Shown here in pieces: positions 8,958-18,203 of a DNA stretch of 64,000 bases (within the stretch, counting starts at the first letter, position 1; every line of letters starts with the position of its first letter). Below the pieces are notes generated by a model. It did no database searches, was not told where the DNA came from, and saw only the letters and a program-made list of their open reading frames with translations. The position numbers and the translations under genes were made by a program. Origin of the DNA: Martinezella multihospitum. GTDB taxonomy: Bacteria; Pseudomonadota; Alphaproteobacteria; Rhizobiales; Rhizobiaceae. The stretch is from assembly GCF_900094585.1 (NCBI RefSeq), contig NZ_FMAG01000001.1:248001-312000 (forward strand), read 5' to 3'.

Positions 8958-9895
8958 GCACGCTGGTCGACATCATTGCATCGGCCGGGCTTTGGGCTGC
9001 CGTGCTGCGGATTGCAACGCCGCTGATCTTCGGCACGCTCGGCGCGCTGCTTTGCGAGCGGGCCGGCGTTCTCAATCTCGGCATCGAGGGCATCATGACC
9101 TTCGGTGCAATGATCGGCTGGCTCTCCGTCTATCATGGCGCGGATTTATGGACCGGCCTTCTGATCGCGGCAATCGCCGGCGGAGTTTTCGGGCTGCTGC
9201 ATTCGGCACTTACCGTAACACTCGGCCTGTCGCAGCATGTTTCAGGCCTCGGCGTCACGCTTTTCGCATCCAGCTTCAGTTACTACGTCTTCCGGCTGAT
9301 CGTGCCGGTTGCCGGAACACCGCCGACCATCACGCCCTTCCAGCCAATCGCCATTCCCGGGCTGTCGACCCTTCCCTTCATCGGCCCCGCTCTCTTCACG
9401 CAGACCGCCCCGACTTACCTTGCGATCCTGGTGGCGCTGGTCATGGCCTATCTCATCTTCCGCACGCCGGTAGGGCTTGCGATCCGCATGACGGGTGAAA
9501 ACCCGCATGCGGCCGAGGCACAGGGCCTCAACCCCATGAGGATCCGCTATGGCGCCATCATCGCCGGTAGCGCCCTGATGGGCATGGGCGGCGCCTTCCT
9601 GACGCTTTCGGCCTTCAACAGCTTCTTTCCGACCATGGTGCAGGGCCGCGGCTGGATCTGCATCGCGCTGGTCGTCTTTTCGTCCTGGCGGCCAGGACGG
9701 GCATTGTTCGGCGCCCTGCTCTTTGCCTTCTTCGACGCGTTCCAGCTACGGCTGCAAACCGCGGTGCAGGGGGTGCCTTACCAGATTTTTCTGATGACGC
9801 CGTATATCCTGTCCATCGTCGCCCTTGCCGTCATGAGCAGGCGTGCCCGCGTGCCGCAGGCGCTGATGCAACCCTATCGCCGCGGCGAAAGATAA
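8954..9895 (+). CDS. ABC importer permease 2 (BPD_transp_2)
   Basis: A 313-residue polytopic protein. It carries the family segment ERAGVLNLGIEGIMTFGAM near the N-terminus and the coupling-loop sequence RMTGENPHAAEAQGLNP. It is the second permease of the BMP-type importer, translationally coupled to the first through ATGA. The deaminase gene begins 15 bp after its stop, so it is co-transcribed. Confidence 0.88.
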   Translation: MSTLVDIIASAGLWAAVLRIATPLIFGTLGALLCERAGVLNLGIEGIMTFGAMIGWLSVYHGADLWTGLLIAAIAGGVFGLLHSALTVTLGLSQHVSGLGVTLFASSFSYYVFRLIVPVAGTPPTITPFQPIAIPGLSTLPFIGPALFTQTAPTYLAILVALVMAYLIFRTPVGLAIRMTGENPHAAEAQGLNPMRIRYGAIIAGSALMGMGGAFLTLSAFNSFFPTMVQGRGWICIALVVFSSWRPGRALFGALLFAFFDAFQLRLQTAVQGVPYQIFLMTPYILSIVALAVMSRRARVPQALMQPYRRGER

Positions 9896-9910
9896 TCCGA
9901 GGAGCCTTTC

Positions 9911-11203
9911 ATGTTCGATCTGATCATTCGCAATGCCAATCTGCCCGATGGCCGCAAGGGCATCGATATCGCGGTCAAGGATGGCAAGATCGCAGCAATC
10001 GAAGCCGCAATCGCGGCAGAGGCAAAGGAAGTGATCGACGCGACCGACCGGCTGGTCAGCCCGCCCTTCGTCGATCCGCATTTCCATATGGATGCCACGC
10101 TTTCGCTCGGCCTCCCGCGGATGAACGTGTCAGGCACGCTGCTCGAAGGTATCGCTCTCTGGGGCGAACTGCGCCCGATCGTGACCAAGGAAGAACTTGT
10201 CGATCGCGCATTGCGCTATTGCGATCTCGCCGTGACGCAAGGGCTGCTCTTCATCCGCAGTCATGTCGACACCTCCGATCCGAAACTCGTGACCGCCGAG
10301 GCGCTTCTGGAGGTGAAGGAAAGGGTCAAGCCCTATATCGACCTGCAGCTCGTCGCCTTCCCGCAGGATGGCTATTATCGCGCCAGGGATGGCGTAGCCT
10401 CGCTTGAGCGTGCGCTCGACATGGGCGTCGACATCGTCGGCGGCATCCCGCATTTCGAACGCACGATGGAAGAAGGCAGAGCCTCGGTCGAAGCGCTTTG
10501 CCGGATTGCGGCCGATCGCGGCCTCCCCGTCGACATGCATTGCGACGAGACTGACGATCCGCTGTCGCGCCATATCGAAACGCTGGCGGCCGAAACGGTC
10601 CGCTTCGGGCTACAGGGTCGTGTCGCCGGCTCGCATCTGACCTCGATGCATTCGATGGATAATTACTACGTCTCCAAGCTCATCCCGCTGATGGCGGAAG
10701 CGAAGATCAACGTCATCCCCAACCCGCTGATCAACATCATGCTGCAGGGCCGGCATGATACCTATCCCAAGCGGCGCGGCATGACGCGCGTGCGCGAGTT
10801 GATGGACGCCGGGCTCAACGTCTCCTTCGGCCATGATTGCGTGATGGACCCCTGGTACTCGATGGGCTCCGGCGACATGCTGGAGGTCGGCCACATGGCG
10901 ATCCATGTGGCGCAGATGGCGGGTGTCGAAGACAAGAAGAAGATCTTCGACGCACTCACCGTCAACTCCGCCAAGACGCTCGGGCTCGAGGGCTACGGCT
11001 TGGAGAAGGGTTGCAATGCCGATCTTGTCGTGCTGCAAGCCGTCGACACGCTGGAAGCGCTCCGCCTGAAACCCAATCGTCTTGCCGTCGTCAAGCGCGG
11101 CAAGGTCATCGCCCGCTCCGCACCTCGTATCGGCGAACTCTTTCTCGATGGCCGGCCGTCAAAGATCGATGGCGGACTCGACTACGTGCCTGTCGGGAAT
11201 TAG
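9911..11203 (+). CDS. CodA-like deaminase, candidate 5-methylcytosine deaminase
   Basis: A 430-residue amidohydrolase aligned end to end with E. coli cytosine deaminase CodA. All metal and catalytic residues are present at a constant offset of -4: His57 and His59 (DPHFHMD), His210 and Glu213 (HCDETDD), His242 (GSHLTSMH) and Asp309 (FGHDCVMDPW). The residue matching CodA Asp314 is Cys310. Published screening of CodA homologues used loss of that Asp to find enzymes that deaminate 5-methylcytosine to thymine. The enzyme should deaminate cytosine-type bases, with 5-methylcytosine likely accepted; other ring amines remain possible. It closes the BMP-importer operon. Confidence 0.8.
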   Translation: MFDLIIRNANLPDGRKGIDIAVKDGKIAAIEAAIAAEAKEVIDATDRLVSPPFVDPHFHMDATLSLGLPRMNVSGTLLEGIALWGELRPIVTKEELVDRALRYCDLAVTQGLLFIRSHVDTSDPKLVTAEALLEVKERVKPYIDLQLVAFPQDGYYRARDGVASLERALDMGVDIVGGIPHFERTMEEGRASVEALCRIAADRGLPVDMHCDETDDPLSRHIETLAAETVRFGLQGRVAGSHLTSMHSMDNYYVSKLIPLMAEAKINVIPNPLINIMLQGRHDTYPKRRGMTRVRELMDAGLNVSFGHDCVMDPWYSMGSGDMLEVGHMAIHVAQMAGVEDKKKIFDALTVNSAKTLGLEGYGLEKGCNADLVVLQAVDTLEALRLKPNRLAVVKRGKVIARSAPRIGELFLDGRPSKIDGGLDYVPVGN

Positions 11204-11400
11204 CACCCCGCCAGGCTGACAGGCGATACCATTGCGACATCGCTGATCGTGCTTGCTCCACACGGTCAAGCTCAACATGGTCCGCTCCGCGGAATTCGAC
11301 GGCAAAAGCACGCTGCACATCCGATATTCGTCGCGGCGGGAGTTCCTTCGCGATCCTCTTCCCCACATCAGTAAATCACATATGCGTCACTGAAACCAAC

Positions 11401-11439
11401 TTGACTTTACAACTAACATGTCAGTGTGATATGCACTGA
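11401..11439 (+). promoter_or_regulatory. Promoter with overlapping palindromic operator before the DapA-family operon
   Basis: TTGACT (11401-11406) and TGTGAT (11425-11430), 18 bp apart, form a promoter-like pair. The -10 lies inside the dyad TCAGTG-N7-CACTGA (11421-11439). The GntR-family regulator encoded one gene downstream is the natural candidate to bind it. Confidence 0.45.
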
Positions 11440-11462
11440 TCCCACAAGATCGGGAGGATCGG

Positions 11463-12347
11463 ATGAGTGAGAATTTTGGCCTGTCGGCCGCCCTGGCAAC
11501 ACCCTTCGATGCGGATGGCGAGATCGCGATCCCAGGCGTGATCGAGCAGGCGAAACATTGCCTTTCCAACGGCTGCAGAAGCATCACGCTCTTCGGCACG
11601 ACAGGCGAAGGCGCCTCGATCGGCATGCAGGAGCGCCAGCAGGTTCTGGCTGCCATGATTGCCGCCGGTATCGCGCCTGAACAGATCGTCATGGGCGTGC
11701 TCGTCGATGCCGCCGAAGATGCCGCGGCCCAGGCTGGACAGGCGCTGGCGCAAGGTGTCCGCAACATCCTTCTGGCTCCGCCGTCCTATTTCAAGAACGT
11801 CAGCGACGACGGCCTCTTCAAATGGTTCGCGGCCGTTTTCACCATGCTGGGCACACATGCCCGCGACGTGATCGTCTACAATATTCCGTCGGTAACGATG
11901 GTGCCGCTCTCCATTTCCCTCGTTGGTCGCCTGCGCACGGCATTTCCGGATGTCGTCGTCGGCGTCAAGGATTCTTCCGGCGATTGGCCCTATACCGAGG
12001 AGCTGCTGAGGACCCATGGCGATCTCATCATTCTGATCGGGGACGAGCGGCATCTGGCCCGTGGCGTTCGCCTCGGCGGACAGGGTGCGATCTCCGGCAT
12101 GGCGAACCTCCTTCCCCGCGAAGTCCAGGCCATGGCGGAAAAGGGCATCGACGACGCCAATGTCGAGCGTTTCGTCGAACAGCTGCTGAACTATCCGATC
12201 ATTCCTTCGATCAAGGCCATTCTCGCCCGGTTGACAGAGGACGATAGCTGGCTTGCCGTGCGCCCGCCACTCGTGGCATTGAACAGTCAAGATTCTGATA
12301 CGCTCTTTGCTGCCTTCGGCGCCTTGTTTCGCGCCAGGGCAGCCTAA
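11463..12347 (+). CDS. DapA-family (dihydrodipicolinate synthase/KDG aldolase) lyase
   Basis: A 294-residue TIM-barrel class I aldolase. It keeps the Schiff-base Lys169 (GVKDSSGD), the catalytic Tyr139 (VYNIPS) and the GTTGEG phosphate/carboxylate motif near residue 45. True DapA makes dihydrodipicolinate; relatives cleave or dehydrate 2-keto-3-deoxy sugar acids. Its place at the head of a GntR/ABC sugar importer/PfkB operon argues for sugar-acid catabolism rather than lysine synthesis. The GGGAGGATCGG before the ATG is a good ribosome site. Substrate not determined. Confidence 0.82.
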   Translation: MSENFGLSAALATPFDADGEIAIPGVIEQAKHCLSNGCRSITLFGTTGEGASIGMQERQQVLAAMIAAGIAPEQIVMGVLVDAAEDAAAQAGQALAQGVRNILLAPPSYFKNVSDDGLFKWFAAVFTMLGTHARDVIVYNIPSVTMVPLSISLVGRLRTAFPDVVVGVKDSSGDWPYTEELLRTHGDLIILIGDERHLARGVRLGGQGAISGMANLLPREVQAMAEKGIDDANVERFVEQLLNYPIIPSIKAILARLTEDDSWLAVRPPLVALNSQDSDTLFAAFGALFRARAA

Positions 12348-12368
12348 CCGATCAGTCTGGAGCTGCCG

Positions 12369-13028
12369 ATGGACGGACCAGGCGAACAGCCGACGTTGAG
12401 AGAGAAGGCCTATGAGAGCTTCACGCGCCATCTTTTGGCGCGCGACGTTCGGCCAGGGCAATTCATCTCGCAGCGGCGGCTCGTCGAGCTGACGGGACTG
12501 ACGCTTGGCGCGATCCGCGAATTGATCCCGCGCCTGGAGGCCGAAGGGCTGATCAAGACGGTTCCGCAGCGCGGATTGCAGATCGCCCATATCGATCTGG
12601 ACCTGATCCGCGAAGCCTTCCAGCTTCGTCTTTTTCTGGAGAAGGAAGCCGTCGCGCTCTTTACCCATTCGGCATCGGACGAGACGATCACCAAGCTTCT
12701 GAAGGACCATCGCGATATCGCCGATGCCATCCGCTCCGGCGACAATTCCGCAGAGCTGGAGCTTCACGCGCAGTCGGTGGATTGGGGCATGCATGACGCG
12801 TTCATCGACGCACTCGGCAATACGATCATCTCGAATGCCTATCGAGTCAATTCGATCAAGATGCGGCTGATCAGCCAGGACAGGTTCCGCATCAACGGCC
12901 ATGTCGGCCCTGTCATGGAAGAACATTTGAAAGTGCTTGAAGCAATCGAGCGACGATCAGCCGATGAGGCCGTTGCCGCTCTCGTATCGCACATTGGAGG
13001 AGCACGGGATCGCGCGCTGAAGATGTGA
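12369..13028 (+). CDS. GntR-family (FCD-type) transcriptional regulator
   Basis: A 219-residue protein with an N-terminal winged helix (LVELTGLTLGAIRELIPRLE, about residues 38-57) and an all-helical FCD ligand domain with conserved HDAFIDALGN. FCD-type GntR proteins bind organic acids or sugar acids and usually repress the operon they sit in. It lies 21 bp after the DapA-family gene and is probably the local repressor, with the dyad at 11421-11439 as candidate operator. Confidence 0.87.
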   Translation: MDGPGEQPTLREKAYESFTRHLLARDVRPGQFISQRRLVELTGLTLGAIRELIPRLEAEGLIKTVPQRGLQIAHIDLDLIREAFQLRLFLEKEAVALFTHSASDETITKLLKDHRDIADAIRSGDNSAELELHAQSVDWGMHDAFIDALGNTIISNAYRVNSIKMRLISQDRFRINGHVGPVMEEHLKVLEAIERRSADEAVAALVSHIGGARDRALKM

Positions 13029-13088
13029 ACAGGTTCGAATAACAAGGCCGCGAATGAGGAGATTTTCGGCCAAAGGAGGAGGAACAGC

Positions 13089-14420
13089 ATGTCATCGTCA
13101 TTTTTCAATCCGACACGTCGCGGCTTCATGGCCGGCACGGCAGCACTCGGCGCGGCAAGCCTTCTCGGTGTACGCACCGCCTCGGCAGCCGTCGACTGGA
13201 AGCGCTTTTCCGGCACGACGCTCGAAGTCAATCTGATCAAGAGCCCACGCAGCGAAACGATCCTCAAATATCTGAGCGAGTTCGAGGCGCTGACCGGCAT
13301 CAAGGTCAATGCCGAGGCAACGCCCGAGCAACAGCAGCGCCAGAAGACCACGATCGAGCTCAGCTCCGGCAAGCCAAGCTTCGATGTCGTGCACCTGAGC
13401 TACCACGTCCAGAAGCGTCAGTTCGAAAAAGGCGGCTGGCTCGCCGATATCAGCGGTTTCATGAAAGACCCGTCGCTGACCGATCCCTCGCTGACGGAGA
13501 GCGACTTCGCCGAGGCAGGTCTGAAGTTCGCCAAGGACTCCGCAGGCGTCATGCGCTCCCTGCCCTTCTCGGTCGACTACTGGATCGTCTACTGGAACAA
13601 GGCCCTGTTCGAGAAGAAGGGCCTCGCTTACCCGGAAACCTTCGACGACATGATCAAGGCCGCCGAGGCGCTGACGGATAAATCGACCAACACCTACGGC
13701 TTCGTCGCCCGTGGCCTGAAGAACGCCAATGCGCCGGTGTGGACGACCTTCATGCTCGGCCATGGCACGACGCCGCTTTCGGCCGACGGCAAGCTGCAGA
13801 CGGAGTCGCAAGGGGCCGTGGATGCCGCCAAGCTCTATCAGCGCCTGATGACGAATTCGGCACCTCCCGGCGTTTCCGGTTTCAACTGGGCGGAAGCGCA
13901 ATCGGCCTTCCTGCAGGGCAAGATCGGCATGTGGCTCGATGGCGTCGGCTTTGCGCCGCCGATCGAAAACCCGGAAAAATCCCGCGTGGTCGGCCAGGTC
14001 GGCTACGGCGTCATGCCGAAAGGCCCGAATGCGCAGGCGGCCGCCACCACCGGCGACGGCATCGGCGTGACGGCCGCCAGCCAGAAGAAGGAAGCGGCTT
14101 ATCTCTTCTGCCAATGGGCGATCTCGCACGACATGGGCGCGCGCCTCCTGCAGGCTGGCGCCGGCGTTCCCTTCCGCCAGTCCATCCTGGAGGATCAGAA
14201 GGTTCGCGAAGGCGTGAAGATGCCGGGCGCCTGGCTGGACGCCGTTGCCGGCTCCGCCAAGGTTTCGCAACTCGCTCTGCCCGTCATCATTCCGGTCACC
14301 GAGTTCCGCGACATCTATGGCGTCGCGCTGACGAACATGATCGGCGGCGCAGATCCGGCAGCCGAACTTAAGACTGCAACCGCGCAGTTCGAGCCGGTTC
14401 TGGCACGAAGCGAGGGATAA
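13089..14420 (+). CDS. Sugar ABC transporter substrate-binding protein (extracellular family 1)
   Basis: A 443-residue binding protein with a Tat-type signal (TRRGFMAGTAALGAASLLG, then ASAA cleavage region near residue 36). The mature part has the two-lobed sugar-binding pattern, including LSYHVQKRQFEKGGWLADI and DYWIVYWNKALFEKKG. The AAAGGAGGAGG just before the ATG is an unusually strong ribosome site, fitting the high level needed for binding proteins. The two permease genes follow without a gap. Confidence 0.9.
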   Translation: MSSSFFNPTRRGFMAGTAALGAASLLGVRTASAAVDWKRFSGTTLEVNLIKSPRSETILKYLSEFEALTGIKVNAEATPEQQQRQKTTIELSSGKPSFDVVHLSYHVQKRQFEKGGWLADISGFMKDPSLTDPSLTESDFAEAGLKFAKDSAGVMRSLPFSVDYWIVYWNKALFEKKGLAYPETFDDMIKAAEALTDKSTNTYGFVARGLKNANAPVWTTFMLGHGTTPLSADGKLQTESQGAVDAAKLYQRLMTNSAPPGVSGFNWAEAQSAFLQGKIGMWLDGVGFAPPIENPEKSRVVGQVGYGVMPKGPNAQAAATTGDGIGVTAASQKKEAAYLFCQWAISHDMGARLLQAGAGVPFRQSILEDQKVREGVKMPGAWLDAVAGSAKVSQLALPVIIPVTEFRDIYGVALTNMIGGADPAAELKTATAQFEPVLARSEG

Positions 14421-15355
14421 TGGCCTCCGTGAGCATCGAAGATACCACAGCGAAGGCAACTGCGGGAAGGAGCAAGCCGCAAAGGCTTGCTCCCAACTAC
14501 TGGCCCTTCGTCGTTCCCGCGCTGATCGTGATTGCCGCCGTCATCGTCTTTCCCTGGGTTTTCACCCTTTGGATGAGCGTGAACAAATGGACGCTCGGCC
14601 AATCGCAGAGCTTCGTCGGCTGGGACAATTATGTCCGGCTGGCGACCGACGCGCGCTTCTGGGAATCGCTATGGCATACGGTTCTCTACACCGTGCTATC
14701 CGTCGTCGGTCCATTGATCTTCGGAACGCTGGCCGCACTGATCTTCGATGCAAATTTTCCGCTGCGCGGTTTCCTGCGCGGCATCTTCGTCATGCCGATG
14801 ATGGCGACACCGGTTGCCGTTGCCCTCGTCTGGACCATGATGTTCCACCCACAGCTCGGCGTGCTCAACTATCTGCTGTCGCTTGTGGGCATCGGGCCGC
14901 AGGAGTGGATCTACAATCAGGCGAGCGTCATCCCCTCGCTCGTGCTGGTAGAGGTGTGGCAATGGACACCGCTGGTCATGCTGATCGTGCTCGGCGGTCT
15001 CGCCTCCGTGCCGCGCGAGCCTTACGAAAGTGCCGAAATCGATGGCGCCAATGCCTGGCAGAAGTTCCGCTATCTGACGCTGCCGATGATTTCGCCCTTC
15101 CTGATGATCGCCGTCATCATCCGCGGCATCGACGCGATCAAGAGCTTCGACATCATCTACGCGATGACGCAGGGCGGTCCCGGAACGGCGTCCGAGACCA
15201 TCAACATCTACCTCTACAACACCGCCTTTTCCTATTACGACATCGGCTATGGCTCGGCCATGGCAGTGGTGTTCTTCATCCTCATCGTCGCGCTTTCCTT
15301 CATGCTCCTGATGATGCGGCAACGGACGAAATGGACGGATGCGGAGGGACATTGA
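14420..15355 (+). CDS. Sugar ABC transporter permease (MalF-type)
   Basis: A 311-residue membrane protein with six predicted helices and the EAA-loop YESAEIDGANAWQKFRYLTLP that docks on the ATPase. Its ATG shares a base with the stop codon of the binding-protein gene (TAATG). It pairs with the next permease in a CUT1-type sugar importer. Confidence 0.9.
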   Translation: MASVSIEDTTAKATAGRSKPQRLAPNYWPFVVPALIVIAAVIVFPWVFTLWMSVNKWTLGQSQSFVGWDNYVRLATDARFWESLWHTVLYTVLSVVGPLIFGTLAALIFDANFPLRGFLRGIFVMPMMATPVAVALVWTMMFHPQLGVLNYLLSLVGIGPQEWIYNQASVIPSLVLVEVWQWTPLVMLIVLGGLASVPREPYESAEIDGANAWQKFRYLTLPMISPFLMIAVIIRGIDAIKSFDIIYAMTQGGPGTASETINIYLYNTAFSYYDIGYGSAMAVVFFILIVALSFMLLMMRQRTKWTDAEGH

Positions 15356-15356
15356 G

Positions 15357-16172
15357 ATGAAGCGTTCGACACTCAACCGCATCGGCCTGTTCTTCGTGGC
15401 GCTGGTCATCGTCTCGCCCGTTATTCTGTTTTTTCTCTGGATGATCTCGCTGTCGCTAAAATACGAAATCGACAACGGCGCCTATCCGCCAATACTCATT
15501 CCGGATCGTTTCGCCTGGGCGAACTACGTCAATGTCTTCCAGGAAAACAACTTCTTTCTCTATTTCTGGAACTCCATACTCGTGACGGGGGCAGCGACCC
15601 TTCTCGCACTCATCATCGGCGTGCCGGCTGGTTATGGCATTGCGCGGCTGAAGGCTGAGAAATCCGCCGTCGTCATCATGATCGCCCGCATGACGCCGGG
15701 CCTATCCTTCCTCATCCCGCTGTTCCTGCTGTTTCAATGGCTCAATCTGCTCGGAACGCTCTGGCCGCAGATCATCATCCATCTCGTCGTCACAGTCCCA
15801 ATCGTCGTCTGGATCATGATCGGTTATTTCGAGACGACGCCGATGGAACTCGAAGAGGCTGCAAGCATCGATGGCGCGACGCCCTGGCAGGTCTTCCGCC
15901 TCGTCGCCCTGCCGATCGCCCGGCCCGGCATCGTCGTTGCCTTCATTCTCTCGGTCATCTTCTCGTGGAACAACTTCGTCTTCGGCATCGTCCTTGCGAG
16001 CCGCGAGACCCGCACACTGCCCGTCGCCGTCTACAACATGCTCTCTTTCGAGCAGGTGAGCTGGGGACCGCTTGCGGCGGCCGCCTTGATCGTAACGCTG
16101 CCGGTTCTCGTGCTGACGATGTTCGCACAACGCCAGATCATCGCCGGCCTGACGGCCGGCGCCGTCAAATGA
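15357..16172 (+). CDS. Sugar ABC transporter permease (MalG-type)
   Basis: A 271-residue membrane protein with six predicted helices and EAA loop ELEEAASIDGATPWQVFRLV. The ATG at 15357 follows the previous stop directly and is preferred; an in-frame start 18 bp earlier would overlap the upstream gene. It ends with the usual GLTAGAVK of this family. Confidence 0.9.
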   Translation: MKRSTLNRIGLFFVALVIVSPVILFFLWMISLSLKYEIDNGAYPPILIPDRFAWANYVNVFQENNFFLYFWNSILVTGAATLLALIIGVPAGYGIARLKAEKSAVVIMIARMTPGLSFLIPLFLLFQWLNLLGTLWPQIIIHLVVTVPIVVWIMIGYFETTPMELEEAASIDGATPWQVFRLVALPIARPGIVVAFILSVIFSWNNFVFGIVLASRETRTLPVAVYNMLSFEQVSWGPLAAAALIVTLPVLVLTMFAQRQIIAGLTAGAVK

Positions 16173-16203
16173 CCCGCCTCACCTTTTGGACAGGATCACA
16201 TTC

Positions 16204-17262
16204 ATGGCACACGTCAATATACAGAATATCCAGAAGCGCTACGGCCAGGTGAAGGTCATTCACGACATCAGCGTCGATATCGCCGATGGCGAATTCGTCG
16301 TCCTCGTCGGCCCCTCGGGCTGCGGCAAGTCCACGCTGCTGCGCATGATCGCCGGGCTCGAAGAGGTCAGCGATGGCGAGATCCGCATCGGCCGGCGCGA
16401 AGTCAGCCATTTGCCTGCGCGCGATCGCGACATCGCGATGGTCTTCCAGAACTATGCGCTCTATCCGCATATGACGGTCGCCGAAAACATGGGCTTTGCG
16501 CTGAAGCTGAAAAAGGCGGACGCTGCCGAAATCGCCGCCAAGGTACAGAAGGCGGCCGCCGTCCTCGGCCTCGAAAATCTGCTGGATCGTCTGCCTCGCC
16601 AGCTTTCCGGCGGCCAGCGCCAGCGCGTCGCCATGGGGCGCGCACTGGTCCGCGATCCTCAAGTCTTCCTGTTCGACGAACCCCTTTCCAATCTCGACGC
16701 AAAGCTGCGCGTGCAGATGCGCGGCGAGATCAAGTCCATGCATCAGCGCATCGGCACGACGACGATCTACGTGACGCATGACCAAGTCGAGGCGATGACC
16801 ATGGCCGACAAGATCGTCGTGCTTCACGGCGGCCTCATCGAGCAGGTCGGCGCGCCGCTCGATCTCTACGACCGCCCGGCCAACCTGTTCGTCGCAGGCT
16901 TTATCGGCTCGCCGTCGATGAACTTCATCGACGGCAGGATCGAGGAAGGTGTCTTCCGCAGCGACAAGGGCCTCATCCTGCCCTTGCCGGAAGGCCTTCC
17001 CATTGCTGAGCACGGTGGCCGTCCGCTCGTCTATGGCATCCGGCCCGAACATATCCGTGCTGCGACAAGCGGCCTGTCGGCCCGAGTCGGCATTGTCGAA
17101 GGCACCGGATCTGAGATCTATGCCAAGCTCGATTGCGGCGGCGAAGAAGTCTCCTGCCTGTTCCGCGAGCGGCTGAACATCCGCTTCGGCGACAAGATCG
17201 AAATCGCCATCGACCCAGCAAGCATCCATCTTTTCGACAAGGCAAGCGGAAAGCGGCTTTGA
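16204..17262 (+). CDS. Sugar ABC transporter ATP-binding protein (MalK/UgpC-type)
   Basis: A 352-residue ATPase with Walker [10 protein letters not shown] (Lys42), signature [15 protein letters not shown], Walker [12 protein letters not shown] and a C-terminal TOBE-type regulatory domain after MNFIDGRIEEG. The start at 16204 gives the family's normal N-terminus. Its stop overlaps the TTG start of the kinase gene, so importer and kinase are translated as a unit. Confidence 0.92.
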   Translation: MAHVNIQNIQKRYGQVKVIHDISVDIADGEFVVLVGPSGCGKSTLLRMIAGLEEVSDGEIRIGRREVSHLPARDRDIAMVFQNYALYPHMTVAENMGFALKLKKADAAEIAAKVQKAAAVLGLENLLDRLPRQLSGGQRQRVAMGRALVRDPQVFLFDEPLSNLDAKLRVQMRGEIKSMHQRIGTTTIYVTHDQVEAMTMADKIVVLHGGLIEQVGAPLDLYDRPANLFVAGFIGSPSMNFIDGRIEEGVFRSDKGLILPLPEGLPIAEHGGRPLVYGIRPEHIRAATSGLSARVGIVEGTGSEIYAKLDCGGEEVSCLFRERLNIRFGDKIEIAIDPASIHLFDKASGKRL

Positions 17263-18203
17263 ACGATCCATCGATCTTCGATCCACCGGTCGCTCAATCC
17301 AGGCATGTTCTATGCGTCGGCGCTGCCGTTCTGGATACGCTCTTTCGCGTCCGCACCCTTCCGCAGGGTCAGGGAAAGGTTTTGCCTTATGACATGCTGC
17401 AGATCGCGGAAGGCATGGCCTCCAGCGCTGCCTATGCCATTGTCCGGCTCGGTGGCGAGGCGAGCCTGTGGGGTGCCGTTGGCCGCGACGATACCGGCGA
17501 GCGCATTATCCGCGATCTGGATGCCGCTGGCATCGATGTCGGCGGCATGTCGCGGGTGGAAGGTGCCCGTTCCGCCGTTTCGACCATCCTGGTGGACGAT
17601 GACGGCGAAAGGCTGATCGTCCCCTTCTACGATCCGAAACTGCACCATACGGCGAAGGAATTCACGGCAGAGGATATGGCTGCATTCGGTGCCGTGCTGG
17701 TGGACGTTCGCTGGCCGGCACTGGCACTGCAGGTTCTCAAAGCTGCCAGAGCGATGGGCAAGCCGGCCATACTCGACGGCGACGTGGCTCCTGACGGCAT
17801 CATCGAACAACTGGCGCCGGAAGCGACCCATATTGTTTTCTCCGAACCGGCTGCGCAGCGCCTGACGGGAACAAGCGATGTGTCCGAGATGACGCAGCTT
17901 CTGAAACAAAGCTTCGATCATGCTTTCATCTGCGTGACGGCGGGAGCGGCCGGCAGCTATTGGTTCGACGAGCAAAGCAACGCCGTCGCGCATTGCCCGA
18001 CCATTTCCGTCAAGTCCGTCGACACGCTTGCCGCAGGAGACATCTTCCACGGCGCCTTCGCTCTCGCAATCGCGGAAGGGATGATGCCTGCGGATGCAAT
18101 CCGCTTTTCCTCTATCGCTGCCGCCATCAAGTGCGAGTCGTTTGGGGGACGATCCGGGGCACCGACGCGGGCCGACGTGATCCGCCGATCCCACTCGCTT
18201 TGA
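17259..18203 (+). CDS. PfkB-family carbohydrate kinase
   Basis: A 314-residue ribokinase-like enzyme. The C-terminal PfkB signature reads DTLAAGDIFHGAF, with catalytic base Asp261; the N-terminal region has the GMASSAAYAIVRLGG sugar-binding segment. A TTG start at 17259, overlapping the ATPase stop (TTGA), gives the family's normal length; longer frames would run through the ATPase gene. It probably phosphorylates the imported sugar or the keto-deoxy acid used by the DapA-family lyase. The substrate is unknown. Confidence 0.85.
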   Translation: MNDPSIFDPPVAQSRHVLCVGAAVLDTLFRVRTLPQGQGKVLPYDMLQIAEGMASSAAYAIVRLGGEASLWGAVGRDDTGERIIRDLDAAGIDVGGMSRVEGARSAVSTILVDDDGERLIVPFYDPKLHHTAKEFTAEDMAAFGAVLVDVRWPALALQVLKAARAMGKPAILDGDVAPDGIIEQLAPEATHIVFSEPAAQRLTGTSDVSEMTQLLKQSFDHAFICVTAGAAGSYWFDEQSNAVAHCPTISVKSVDTLAAGDIFHGAFALAIAEGMMPADAIRFSSIAAAIKCESFGGRSGAPTRADVIRRSHSL

